From NCBI RefSeq assembly GCF_014075995.1, contig NZ_CP055152.1, forward strand, positions 1 to 64,000: 64,000 bases of DNA, given 5' to 3'. Numbering within the stretch: the stretch's first letter is position 1; the number at the start of each line of letters is the position of its first letter. Shown piece by piece: positions 54,919 to 63,390 of this stretch. This DNA is from Adhaeribacter radiodurans. Lineage in GTDB: Bacteria; Bacteroidota; Bacteroidia; Cytophagales; Hymenobacteraceae. Below the pieces are notes generated by a model. The model searched no databases, was not told where the DNA came from, and saw only the letters and a program-made list of their open reading frames with translations. Position numbers and translations under genes: made by a program.

Positions 54919-55620
54919 ATGCTGAAACAGCTTTTACAAAAAAACTTCGGAACCTTTATTTCTATGGCGCTCCTGGTAATCGTGCCGGTTTCGGTAAGTT
55001 CAACTTTAGCTGTTCTACTGTTTAAATACCAGGATTTGCTTTTAAACCTATCGTTAGGGCAAACGATGTTTTATTTTCTGGTTGTTTCGATAACGATGGC
55101 TTTCGCTTTAACTCCTACAACGTTTATAGCCTTACTTACCGGATTTTATTTAGGTTGGGCTGGCTTTCCAGGAGTAGTTATATCGTATGCTCTAGCTTCT
55201 TTAATTGGGTATCAATTGGCTCAAATAATTGATCATGGCAAATTGCTTAAGTTTATTAGTCACTTCGAAAAAGCCGCCGCAGTAATGGAAGAGCTTAAAC
55301 ATCAAAGTTGGAGCTTAATTATATTAACTCGTATATCCCCCGTACTCCCATTTGCCTTGATGACTTTCATTTTAGCAATGATGAAAGTGAATAAGCGTAA
55401 ATTTTTATTAGCCAGTATTGTAGGAATGTTACCCCGAACCTTGTTTTTCTTTTGGCTGGGTACTCAAGCCCAGGACATTATCCTCCTGTTGCAGAATTCA
55501 GATACTGGCACAAGCGGCAAATTACTTCTAATTGCTCTTATTGCTATATCAGTATTTGGTCTTTATTACCTATTTAATCGTGCTTTGAAAAGAGCTCTCG
55601 CGCGACAGTCTGTTCGATAA
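54919..55620 (+). CDS. VTT-domain (TVP38/DedA-like) membrane protein
   Basis: The 233-residue protein has about six membrane helices and the VTT signatures: LTGFYLGWAGFPGVVISYALAS and LTRISPVLPFALMTFILAMM, then a GMLPRTLFFFWLGT loop. VTT proteins are linked to lipid scrambling or envelope maintenance. It follows the DUF1571 gene and faces copA convergently. Confidence 0.85.
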   Translation: MLKQLLQKNFGTFISMALLVIVPVSVSSTLAVLLFKYQDLLLNLSLGQTMFYFLVVSITMAFALTPTTFIALLTGFYLGWAGFPGVVISYALASLIGYQLAQIIDHGKLLKFISHFEKAAAVMEELKHQSWSLIILTRISPVLPFALMTFILAMMKVNKRKFLLASIVGMLPRTLFFFWLGTQAQDIILLLQNSDTGTSGKLLLIALIAISVFGLYYLFNRALKRALARQSVR

Positions 55621-55658
55621 TAGCACCAGATAAATAGGAGCATTTTACCCGAGGACTT

Positions 55659-57926
55659 TTAAAGTTTTTTAGCCTTTAATCGCAAGCTGTTAGCTACCAC
55701 CGATACGGAACTTAGCGCCATGGCTGCTCCAGCAATTATAGGGTCCAATAAGAAACCATATAACGGATATAGTACTCCGGCTGCAATTGGAATTCCAATT
55801 AGGTTATAAATAAAAGCCCAGAACAAATTTTGACGGATGGCATTTACCGTTAAACGGGACAGTTTCAAGGCTTTGGGGAGTAGTTGCAAATCGGAGGTAA
55901 TCAAGGTCATCTTAGCTACATCAATGGCTATATCAGACCCTTTACCCATCGCAATGCTCACATTGGCCTGAGCCAAAGCCTGGGAGTCGTTAATACCATC
56001 GCCTACCATACCTACTATTTTGCCTTCATTTTGGAGTTTTTTTACAAAATTTGCTTTATCGCTAGGCATCACTTCCGCTTGAAAATGGGGTATTCCTACT
56101 TGCCTTGCCACAGAAGCAGCTGTACGGGCATTGTCACCCGTGAGCATGTAAACTTCAATTCCACGTTGCTGCAACAGTTGAATGGCTTTGGCAGACGTTT
56201 CTTTTACTTTATCGGCAATGGCCAAAATGGCTACCACTTTCCTTTCCTCCGAAAAATAAATTACAGTCTTGGCCGCCTCAGCCCATGTATCCGCTAAACT
56301 AGAAAGCTCAGCTGGAATAGTCATTTTTTGAGAATGTATATACTTAGGGCTACCAACTTGGTAAGTCCAGCCTTGCCAACTAGCTTTTATACCATTACCA
56401 GTTACACTTTCAAAGCTGTCTAAAGTAACTGCTGAACTCACCTCATCTCGTAAATACCGAACGACTGCCTCAGCCAGAGGGTGTTCAGATTGTTGCTCCA
56501 TAGAAAACAAAGCAGCTTTCAACTCATTTTGCCTAAAACGAGCTTCATCCGACCAAACTAAATCCGTAACCACTGGCTTGCCTTCCGTAATAGTACCGGT
56601 TTTATCTAAAATTATAGCATTAAGCCGATAGGCTTGCTCTAGGCTTTCAGCATCTTTTATCAGGATACCTTGCTCCGCACCCTTACCTACCCCTACCATA
56701 ATAGCGGTGGGGGTAGCTAAACCTAACGCGCAGGGGCAAGCTATTACCAATACTGTTACAAACGCCAGTAACCCTTGAGTTAAACCATTATTCCCACCTA
56801 AAACTAACCAGGTAACCAAGCTGAGCAAAGCCAATACAAACACAACGGGTACAAAAATACCAGCAATTTTGTCAACTAGCTTTTGCACTGGGGCTTTGGA
56901 TCCTTGCGCATCTTGCACCAGTTTAATAATTTGGGCCAATAAGGTTTCACTCCCTACCTTTTCCGCCCTAAACCGGAAACTCCCTTTTTGATTAATGGTA
57001 CCGGTGAACACTTTATCGCCAATTTGTTTAGAGACGGGTACTGGCTCCCCACTGATCATGGATTCATCCACAAAAGAAGTTCCGAAAGAAATTTCCCCAT
57101 CTACTGGCACCTTCTCTCCAGCCCGAACTAATAAAATATTTCCTTTTTGGATGGTAGAAACAGGTACTTCTCGCTCGGTATTACCTTCCACGAGCCAAAC
57201 CGTTTTCGGCTGCAACCCTATCAGTTTTTTAATGGCCGAAGAGGTATTAGACTTGGCCTTCTCCTCCAACAATTTGCCTAACAATATAAAAACAATGACT
57301 ACGGCAGAAGCTTCAAAATAAACGTGCGGATGCAAACCGCGAGCGTGCCAAAACTCGGGATAGAGTGTATTAAAAACACTAAAAACGAATGCTGTACCGG
57401 TGCTTAAGGCCACTAAGGTATCCATATTCGCCTTTCTATGCCGGGCCTGTCGGAAGGCATTCACAAAGAAATTACGACCGAAATAAAACAGTACCGGAGC
57501 ACTGAGCCCCATCATTATCCAGTTGCCATAAGGCAGATCCATAAAGAACATCCCAATGATTACTACTGGTAAAGTAAGCAGACCCGCCAATAAGGTTTTT
57601 TTCTTTAAAGCTTGGTAATGAGTTTGTTGAGCTTCTTCCTGTTTTCCTTGAGCATCTTCGGTATCAGTAATTAAATCATAACCTATTGACTGTAGTGCCT
57701 TTTGCATGTCAATTACTTTAACCTGCTTTGGATTATAAGTAACCTGTAAAGTTTGGGTAGCAAAATTTACATTCGCTTGGGAAACCCCTGGAGTATTAGC
57801 AACAATTGATTCTGCGCTTATAGCACAGGCAGCACAGGTCATACCAGTAACCGGCATAGATGCTTGGGTAGCTGTTATATCTGCTGTTTCTAAAAGTGCG
57901 GTTAGGCTATCTATATCACTTTTCAT
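55659..57926 (-). CDS. copA: CopA-type Cu(I)-exporting P1B-1 ATPase
   Basis: The 755-residue ATPase has one N-terminal HMA domain (VTGMTCAACAISAESIV), CPC in TM6 (VIACPCALGLATPTA), DKTGTITEG, SGEPVPV and GDGINDSQALAQANV. The last two helices have YN (FIYNLIGIP) and MxxSS (AMALSSVS), the Cu(I) site residues of this group. It moves Cu(I) from cytoplasm to periplasm, where the Cus pump takes over. Confidence 0.95.
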   Translation of the reverse strand: MKSDIDSLTALLETADITATQASMPVTGMTCAACAISAESIVANTPGVSQANVNFATQTLQVTYNPKQVKVIDMQKALQSIGYDLITDTEDAQGKQEEAQQTHYQALKKKTLLAGLLTLPVVIIGMFFMDLPYGNWIMMGLSAPVLFYFGRNFFVNAFRQARHRKANMDTLVALSTGTAFVFSVFNTLYPEFWHARGLHPHVYFEASAVVIVFILLGKLLEEKAKSNTSSAIKKLIGLQPKTVWLVEGNTEREVPVSTIQKGNILLVRAGEKVPVDGEISFGTSFVDESMISGEPVPVSKQIGDKVFTGTINQKGSFRFRAEKVGSETLLAQIIKLVQDAQGSKAPVQKLVDKIAGIFVPVVFVLALLSLVTWLVLGGNNGLTQGLLAFVTVLVIACPCALGLATPTAIMVGVGKGAEQGILIKDAESLEQAYRLNAIILDKTGTITEGKPVVTDLVWSDEARFRQNELKAALFSMEQQSEHPLAEAVVRYLRDEVSSAVTLDSFESVTGNGIKASWQGWTYQVGSPKYIHSQKMTIPAELSSLADTWAEAAKTVIYFSEERKVVAILAIADKVKETSAKAIQLLQQRGIEVYMLTGDNARTAASVARQVGIPHFQAEVMPSDKANFVKKLQNEGKIVGMVGDGINDSQALAQANVSIAMGKGSDIAIDVAKMTLITSDLQLLPKALKLSRLTVNAIRQNLFWAFIYNLIGIPIAAGVLYPLYGFLLDPIIAGAAMALSSVSVVANSLRLKAKKL

Positions 57927-57935
57927 AATTACTAA

Positions 57936-57962
57936 TTTGTATTAAATGATAATACAAAGGTA
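57936..57962 (-). promoter_or_regulatory. CopA promoter with a 9-bp inverted repeat
   Basis: TTTGTATTA-N5-TAATACAAA (57936-57958) is a perfect inverted repeat 9 bases upstream of the copA ATG. It overlaps TACCTTTG (minus strand, 57955-57962), a TAnnTTTG -7 element. A bound repressor here would block initiation; the binder is unknown. Confidence 0.6.
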
Positions 57963-58107
57963 ATTTGTCATAAAGGCAGCACTGTTACAAAATTTAAAGA
58001 ATGAGTAATAAGATTTTGCACTTTGATCTACACTATCAGGAATAAACAAAAGTACCTCCCGATCTTTTTGCCTTTATATTATAATTTCTAAGTAGGTAAA
58101 ATTGCTT

Positions 58108-58854
58108 TTACCTTATGATTTCTGAAAATGGGTCATAACCATCAATTGTAAAAGCCATATATTCACCAGTCAAAGCTCCAGTTTTATTTACAATATAATT
58201 TAACACCTCATCTTCATCTGCTCCTTCCGGAAAATCCCTTTCTGCCATTTGCACCCATCTTTCTTCTGCATCGAGCATGGTTAGCATAATAATATGCACA
58301 ACAAAATACTCTTTATCATCAAGCTCGAATTCTGAATTTGTATTTCCTTTATATGCTTTCCACTTTTGTAGCCAATACTTATCTTTAATCATATTTTCTT
58401 CGAACAGCACATCCATGCCATAGTGCTGCATCATTCGCTGAAATGCCTCCTTAGGCCCAAATTTATAAATTCGCCCACCTAAGGGAGTGTCTTCATAGGC
58501 TTCCCGGCTAGTAATTCCTTTTGGCAAAAGCTGAGCTAGATGTTTAGGTTCTAAATTATCATAGGGTATTGTTGTAAATAACGTTTCAGATAATGTGTGG
58601 TAAGTTTGAGAAAGCAACAAAGAGAACTTTTCAAAAAGAGAACTAAGAAACAGCTCTCCATCTTCCGTTAATATATCATAGACCGGAACATTTAGAATCT
58701 TAGAGATACTGATTAATTTATCATAGGGCAATGTAGTACTCCCAGATTCTAGCTTGCTGTAAGTGGATCTTGCCATAAAAAGTCTATCAGCCATGCACTT
58801 TTGAGTTAGCCCTTTTTGCTTCCGGAGATTTCTAAGGTTATCGTGTATCTTCAT
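58108..58854 (-). CDS. XRE-family HTH protein with large C-terminal domain
   Basis: The 248-residue protein has an N-terminal HTH (LRKQKGLTQKCMADRLFMAR to STYSKLESG) and a C-terminal region of about 150 residues with no name I recognise. Its C-terminus (DDKEYFVVHIIMLTMLDAEE) is helical. It may be a stand-alone regulator at the edge of the metal island. Confidence 0.75.
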   Translation of the reverse strand: MKIHDNLRNLRKQKGLTQKCMADRLFMARSTYSKLESGSTTLPYDKLISISKILNVPVYDILTEDGELFLSSLFEKFSLLLSQTYHTLSETLFTTIPYDNLEPKHLAQLLPKGITSREAYEDTPLGGRIYKFGPKEAFQRMMQHYGMDVLFEENMIKDKYWLQKWKAYKGNTNSEFELDDKEYFVVHIIMLTMLDAEERWVQMAERDFPEGADEDEVLNYIVNKTGALTGEYMAFTIDGYDPFSEIIR

Positions 58855-59084
58855 GATTTAGCTTTTGGACAAATAAAGAGCTCCTTTGGCCGAAAACAAA
58901 AATTGTTCTGTTATTTCACCTTTCCTATATCACCCATTTTTAAGAATTGGCAATCAGAAGGCAACTTCTACCATATTTTAGTGAAAATCTTCAAAATAAA
59001 ACAAAAGGGAAAAAAGATTGGCTTTTTCACAATTGCAAATCTGGTTTTTAATAAAATAATATTTCTTCTCTATTGCCCTTTACA

Positions 59085-59671
59085 GATGTGAGCTATACAA
59101 AATACACCGTTTACTACCTGGTATCAACCGCTAAAGCAAGGTATAAACGAACTTGGCCTGAAAACCCAATGAGAGCTGTTCTTTCCTTAGCTAAATATCT
59201 TGAATCTATTAGGTTGAAATTTATGGAACACGAATTGGGTAAGAATGACAACTGGCCATTATTGGAACAAGCAATACTGGCAGCCAAGAAATAAAAACTG
59301 CTTTAATTATTGCCAAACTTGACCGGCTCAGTAGAGAAGTGACCTTTCCATTTCAATTAAAAACCGTGTAGAGAAGAATAACATTAATTAGACTTGCCTG
59401 GATATGCCGGAGATGATATTGGTATTTGGGAAAAGATTGCTTAGCATGAAAAGGAAACAAATAGTAAAAGAACCAAGGCTGAACTACAAACTAAATAAGC
59501 CCGCGGTGAGGGGTTAGGCAACTTAAATAATTTAACTGTTACTAGTTGGGAGCAAAGGTTAACCTGGATGCCATTGCCGATAAGTTAAATCAAGCTGGGT
59601 TTAAACCTAGTAAAGGCGGCGCGTGTCAAGCTATTTAGGTAAAGCGCATTCACGAACGCTACTGCCGGTAA
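59085..59671 (+). pseudogene. Degraded serine recombinase (resolvase/invertase family)
   Basis: Translation in shifting frames recovers the full family: VYYLVSTAK (N-terminal Y-R-V-S-T region with the catalytic Ser), NDNWPLLEQAILAAKK, TALIIAKLDRLSREV, HEKETNSKRTKAELQTK with a stop before it and one after, ARGEGLGNLNNLT, and C-terminal VNLDAIADKLNQAGFKPSKG. Stops at TAA 59291, TAG after QLKTV, TAG before HEKE and TAA after LQTK, plus frameshifts, show it is dead. Confidence 0.88.
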
Positions 59672-59748
59672 GTAAGACTTATTGATTTTAATAAAATATA
59701 CTTTCAAAATGGTATCTTTGGTCTTGATCACTGCTAGTCTATAATCTA

Positions 59749-60822
59749 ATGCTTTCAGACAGGTTTTCTGAGATTACTGCTCTTATCCAACAAGCTCGGC
59801 ACCATGCTATCCAAACGGTTAATTCTGAATTAATTAATCTTTACTGGTTAGTTGGGCAACATATTAATCAGCGATTGGCTAATGCCAGCTGGGGAGAAAA
59901 AACCATTGATGAACTAGCACAGCACCTCAAAACCTACCATCCGGAACTGAAAGGTTTTAATCGACGGGGATTATACCGGATGAAACAATTTTATGAAACT
60001 TATACCATTAGCAAAGTTGTGTCATTACCGCTAGCACTACTAGAAAATTTTCAACAACCAGCTAATGCAATTGTGTCATCAGTGATGACACAATTAGAAA
60101 ATAGAGGTATTAGAAATACCCTCCTTACCCAAATTAGCTGGACCCATCACCTAGTTTTATTGGCGAGAACGAAGACGGAAGAAGAACGTGAATACTATCT
60201 ACGGCTTTGCATACAGGAAAAGTACAGTGTACGAGAATTAGAAAGACAAATCAACAGCGGAGTTTTTGAGCGAGCTATGCTGGGGAACCAAAAACAGCCT
60301 CCTGCTATAAAGGAATTAAAGCAGGACATTAGCAATGTTTTTAAAGATAGCTATGTTTTTGAATTCCTGAATATTCCAGAATCACATAGTGAAGGGACCT
60401 TACAAAAAGCACTGGTGGCTCAGATGAAAAGCTTCATTCTAGAACTAGGGAGGGATTTCCTTTTTGTGGGGCAAGAATACCGCTTACAAGTTGGAAATAG
60501 TGATTTTTTTATTGATTTACTATTTTACCATCGGGGCTTACAATGCTTGGTAGCTTTTGAGTTAAAAGCTGATAAATTTAAGCCGGAGCATTTAGGACAA
60601 CTTAATTTTTACCTGGAAGCCTTAGACCGAGATGTAAAGAAAGACAATGAGAATCCTAGCATTGGTATTTTACTTTGTAAGGATAAAGATAGTGAGGTAG
60701 TGGAATATGCTTTGAGTCGAAACCTCTCGCCAGCCTTAGTAGCGGAATATAAAACGCAATTACCCGATAAAGAACTACTACAACAAAAATTACATCTGCT
60801 TTTCGAAACTAGAACAGAATAA
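59749..60822 (+). CDS. YhcG/DUF1016-family PD-(D/E)XK nuclease
   Basis: The 357-residue protein has an N-terminal DUF1016 helical domain (LINLYWLVGQHINQRLANAS, LTQISWTHHLVLL) and a C-terminal PD-(D/E)XK nuclease: LELGRDFLFVGQEYRLQVG, then DLLFYHRGLQCLVAFELKAD with the D...ELK site and GQLNFYL. Such proteins accompany type I restriction or mobile elements. A TATCTTTG -7-like element lies at 59713-59720. It stands next to a recombinase remnant. Confidence 0.9.
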   Translation: MLSDRFSEITALIQQARHHAIQTVNSELINLYWLVGQHINQRLANASWGEKTIDELAQHLKTYHPELKGFNRRGLYRMKQFYETYTISKVVSLPLALLENFQQPANAIVSSVMTQLENRGIRNTLLTQISWTHHLVLLARTKTEEEREYYLRLCIQEKYSVRELERQINSGVFERAMLGNQKQPPAIKELKQDISNVFKDSYVFEFLNIPESHSEGTLQKALVAQMKSFILELGRDFLFVGQEYRLQVGNSDFFIDLLFYHRGLQCLVAFELKADKFKPEHLGQLNFYLEALDRDVKKDNENPSIGILLCKDKDSEVVEYALSRNLSPALVAEYKTQLPDKELLQQKLHLLFETRTE

Positions 60823-60925
60823 TAGAAAGCAATTAAGCCAATCAACAGCACCACTCAAAAATCGGAGGTGCTATCCAGATAGATAACTCAAAAATTTGAA
60901 ATTAAAGAAAAAAATATATATTTAT

Positions 60926-60953
60926 AGAAGTCCTAATTAAAGGGACTTTTTTA
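60926..60953 (+). terminator. Terminator after the nuclease gene
   Basis: AAGTCC-N9-GGACTT (60928-60948) with a T6 run after it, about 105 bases downstream of the nuclease stop codon. Confidence 0.75.
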
Positions 60954-60956
60954 TTT

Positions 60957-61058
60957 ATGCCTGTAGAAAGAGCTAGAAAATCAATCCCATCTGGCACAGC
61001 TAGAAAATTATGGATAAAGTCAGGAGGTCATTGCACAACATCAGAAAGGGCCACTTAA
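60957..61058 (+). pseudogene. Possible N-terminal scrap of an HNH-type protein
   Basis: A 33-codon frame reads MPVERARKSIPSGTARKLWI then KSGGHC. The T-x-R-x-LW-x-x-SGGxC pattern resembles the front of HNH/zinc-ribbon proteins (TxRxLWxxSGGRCxxPxC), but the second Cys part is missing and the frame stops. The following sequence to 61326 shows no further gene. It is a low-confidence remnant. Confidence 0.35.
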
Positions 61059-61326
61059 AAAGCGTTGGCGAAAACAGAAAAAAACTCCTGGCAACCATAG
61101 CCAGTTAATAGAGAAATTAAATTGAATTTTAACCCTTTAACCTGAAGAGTATTTTCAGGAACTTACCAAACTCAATGTTATTTCTATTTTTAGATAATAT
61201 TTAGAATGCTATAGGACAATAATCCGTTGTCAACTATCCTAAATTATAACTTGCAAGCTTAAATGATTTAATGCATAAATTTGTAAATACCATAAATTTC
61301 AAAAACTTGCTAAATCATTTATCATC

Positions 61327-61803
61327 ATGCGTTTAATCATTGCTATTTGCTTGTTTTTAACTTCTCTTAATTGTTACCCACAAACAAAATATAAAACGTA
61401 TTATAACAACCGCTTTTTATTTAGTGTTAAGTATCCCAACTTTTTAATACCGCAAGGCGAGTCAAATAATGGCGATGGCCAAAGATTCGTATCTAAAGAT
61501 AAAAAAATTACACTACGGACTACGGCGAGTTATTATCCACCATCATCAAAAGGTTTATATCATTCCTATTTGGCATACTCAACTGATAGCAGTACCACAA
61601 AAGAAACTTTCTATAAGATATACAAAGGCAATTGGTATGTAATTTCAAAAATATTAGGCTCTAACATTAATTATGAAAAAGTTGTAATGTACAGCAATAA
61701 GAATGGCGAAACAGTTTACAAAACTTTAACATTCGTGTATCCGAAAGCGAGGAAGAAAGAGCTTGACGATATTGTAAATACAGTTGCAATTAGTTTTAAG
61801 TGA
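61327..61803 (+). CDS. Hypothetical secreted protein
   Basis: The 158-residue protein has a signal peptide (ending LNCYPQ) and a PsbP-like or uncharacterised beta-rich domain (FLFSVKYPNFLIPQGES, DGQRFVSKDKKITLRTTASY) ending in KKELDDIVNTVAISF. The NNGDGQRF segment recurs in many secreted Bacteroidota proteins of unknown function. It converges on the 505-residue gene, with 70 bases between stops. Confidence 0.65.
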   Translation: MRLIIAICLFLTSLNCYPQTKYKTYYNNRFLFSVKYPNFLIPQGESNNGDGQRFVSKDKKITLRTTASYYPPSSKGLYHSYLAYSTDSSTTKETFYKIYKGNWYVISKILGSNINYEKVVMYSNKNGETVYKTLTFVYPKARKKELDDIVNTVAISFK

Positions 61804-61872
61804 GTTAGTTAACAAATTACGAGTACTCCTTTTACCGACGCTTGGAAAAGTTGCTCTATTTAGCTTTACAGT

Positions 61873-63390
61873 TCAAAGGCCCACATTTTGCAATTGTAAA
61901 AGCTGCCCCATTTGGGGACCGTATGTAGCAATAAAATCATTAACCTTTTGTACTATTACGCCTGCTTTATCAGGATTATTAAACGTCCAGGTCAAGGCCC
62001 CTTTTACTCCGTTCGCAACTTTACCCCAAATAGGTGATGGTTTTGCTGCCTCAGACTTAGCCAGCTCTAAATCAGAAAGTATTTCTATTGGTAAATCTTC
62101 TTTTGGAAGCTGTTGTAGAAGTTCAATTAACTTAAATATGATTTCGGTATTATTTGACTGTGTTATATTTACATTTTGTGTGTTTCCAGTACCACCTACT
62201 TGAACAGGAGAATTATTTACGCCATTATTATAAAAATTATTAATTTGAGCAGCGGGTGAACTGTACCTGACCGGCTCGTACTTCACCTCTTTACCCACTA
62301 CTACTCCATTGCTGGAATAATCTTGTACACTTGAGATTTTATAAGCTTGTTCTCCATCCAAAATAATATCATTTACCTGCACATTGATGTCAGTTGTAAA
62401 CCGATACTTATCGCCAGATTTAAGTACTTTGAATGGACTCCCAACGAACTGCTCTCCTGGCTTTTGCAACATAATCTGCCGGCCATTATCATCGACTAAC
62501 TGCTTAAAATCCTGCTGTTCAGATTGTATTCTTTCTTCTGACATAATGGTATTATAAATATCCAATACTATTTTAGTGTAACCTAGTAAAAAACACGGAT
62601 AAACGGACCCTGGCCATTTACATTTACCTGGTACTTTGTAATCTTCAAAATATGTTCCCACTTGAAATTCTTCTAGCGGTATTCCTTTAATAAAAGCTAT
62701 TGCTTCCAGTAAATAGTCTTTAGTAAAATTATCCTTTAACTGAGTGTAATACCATAAGCGGGCATAATAAAAGAAGAGCTTTTCTTCTGCATCTTTCAGT
62801 TCTAAAGGCAATTCAATTTGCCTTTTTGCAACAAAGCTTAATTTTTGGTTCTGAGGAACTAAAGCAGCTAGTTTTACCAGAAAGACAGAATCTAATCCTC
62901 TATAATAAGTATGCTTGCTTAACAATATATCAATATGAGTACTTAATTTCTCCTCATTCCAAATATTAAGTTTAGCTATTGAGTAAAGTATGATAAGAGT
63001 ATGCGATAAATCCTTTAGCAAACCACTCTGAGGGTGAAATTTTACTTCTCTTTCAATATAATCTTTCAAATTATTAACTAGTTCTGGCTCTAATACTGAA
63101 TGCCGGCTACTTGCAATTAAGCTTGCTGCTATAATTTCTTGTAAGGGACTTTGGGCAAACTGATGGGCTACAATTTTAGTAATACAAAAAGTATCTTGGC
63201 GTTTAAAAAAGTCTATTACCCCTTCTATATGGAACTCTTGATGCTCCTGTATCAAATGGACAAATAAGGCATCTGTTAAATAAGAATCGGTATCAATATC
63301 CGAATCAAATTTCTGGCTAATACAAAATCGAGTTGTACTAACAGCTCGCTCTAAATGAAGTAAACTATTTGAAAAAGCTATATCCACCAC
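61873..63390 (-). CDS. 505-residue protein overlapping the Argonaute-like gene; unknown type
   Basis: Its ATG at 63390 overlaps the end of the upstream PIWI gene by 13 bases, so they are co-translated. Residues 1-290 are helical and unlike families I know. About 300-370 looks like a small beta domain (FVGSPFKVLKSGDKYRFTTD, DIILDGEQAYKISSVQD). About 383-412 is Asn-rich (NNFYNNGVNNSPVQVGGTGN), then a helical tail (EIIFKLIELLQQLPKEDLPI to 505) with a weakly hydrophobic GVKGALTWTF. Asn-rich linkers of this kind precede the C-terminal domains of several phage-defence proteins. No TIR, Sir2, APAZ or nuclease motif is visible. Confidence 0.7.
   Translation of the reverse strand: MVDIAFSNSLLHLERAVSTTRFCISQKFDSDIDTDSYLTDALFVHLIQEHQEFHIEGVIDFFKRQDTFCITKIVAHQFAQSPLQEIIAASLIASSRHSVLEPELVNNLKDYIEREVKFHPQSGLLKDLSHTLIILYSIAKLNIWNEEKLSTHIDILLSKHTYYRGLDSVFLVKLAALVPQNQKLSFVAKRQIELPLELKDAEEKLFFYYARLWYYTQLKDNFTKDYLLEAIAFIKGIPLEEFQVGTYFEDYKVPGKCKWPGSVYPCFLLGYTKIVLDIYNTIMSEERIQSEQQDFKQLVDDNGRQIMLQKPGEQFVGSPFKVLKSGDKYRFTTDINVQVNDIILDGEQAYKISSVQDYSSNGVVVGKEVKYEPVRYSSPAAQINNFYNNGVNNSPVQVGGTGNTQNVNITQSNNTEIIFKLIELLQQLPKEDLPIEILSDLELAKSEAAKPSPIWGKVANGVKGALTWTFNNPDKAGVIVQKVNDFIATYGPQMGQLLQLQNVGL

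Noticed and set aside
58816-59091. 91-codon plus-strand frame after the XRE gene
   Set aside because: It is antisense to the XRE start, AT-rich, and unlike any protein family.
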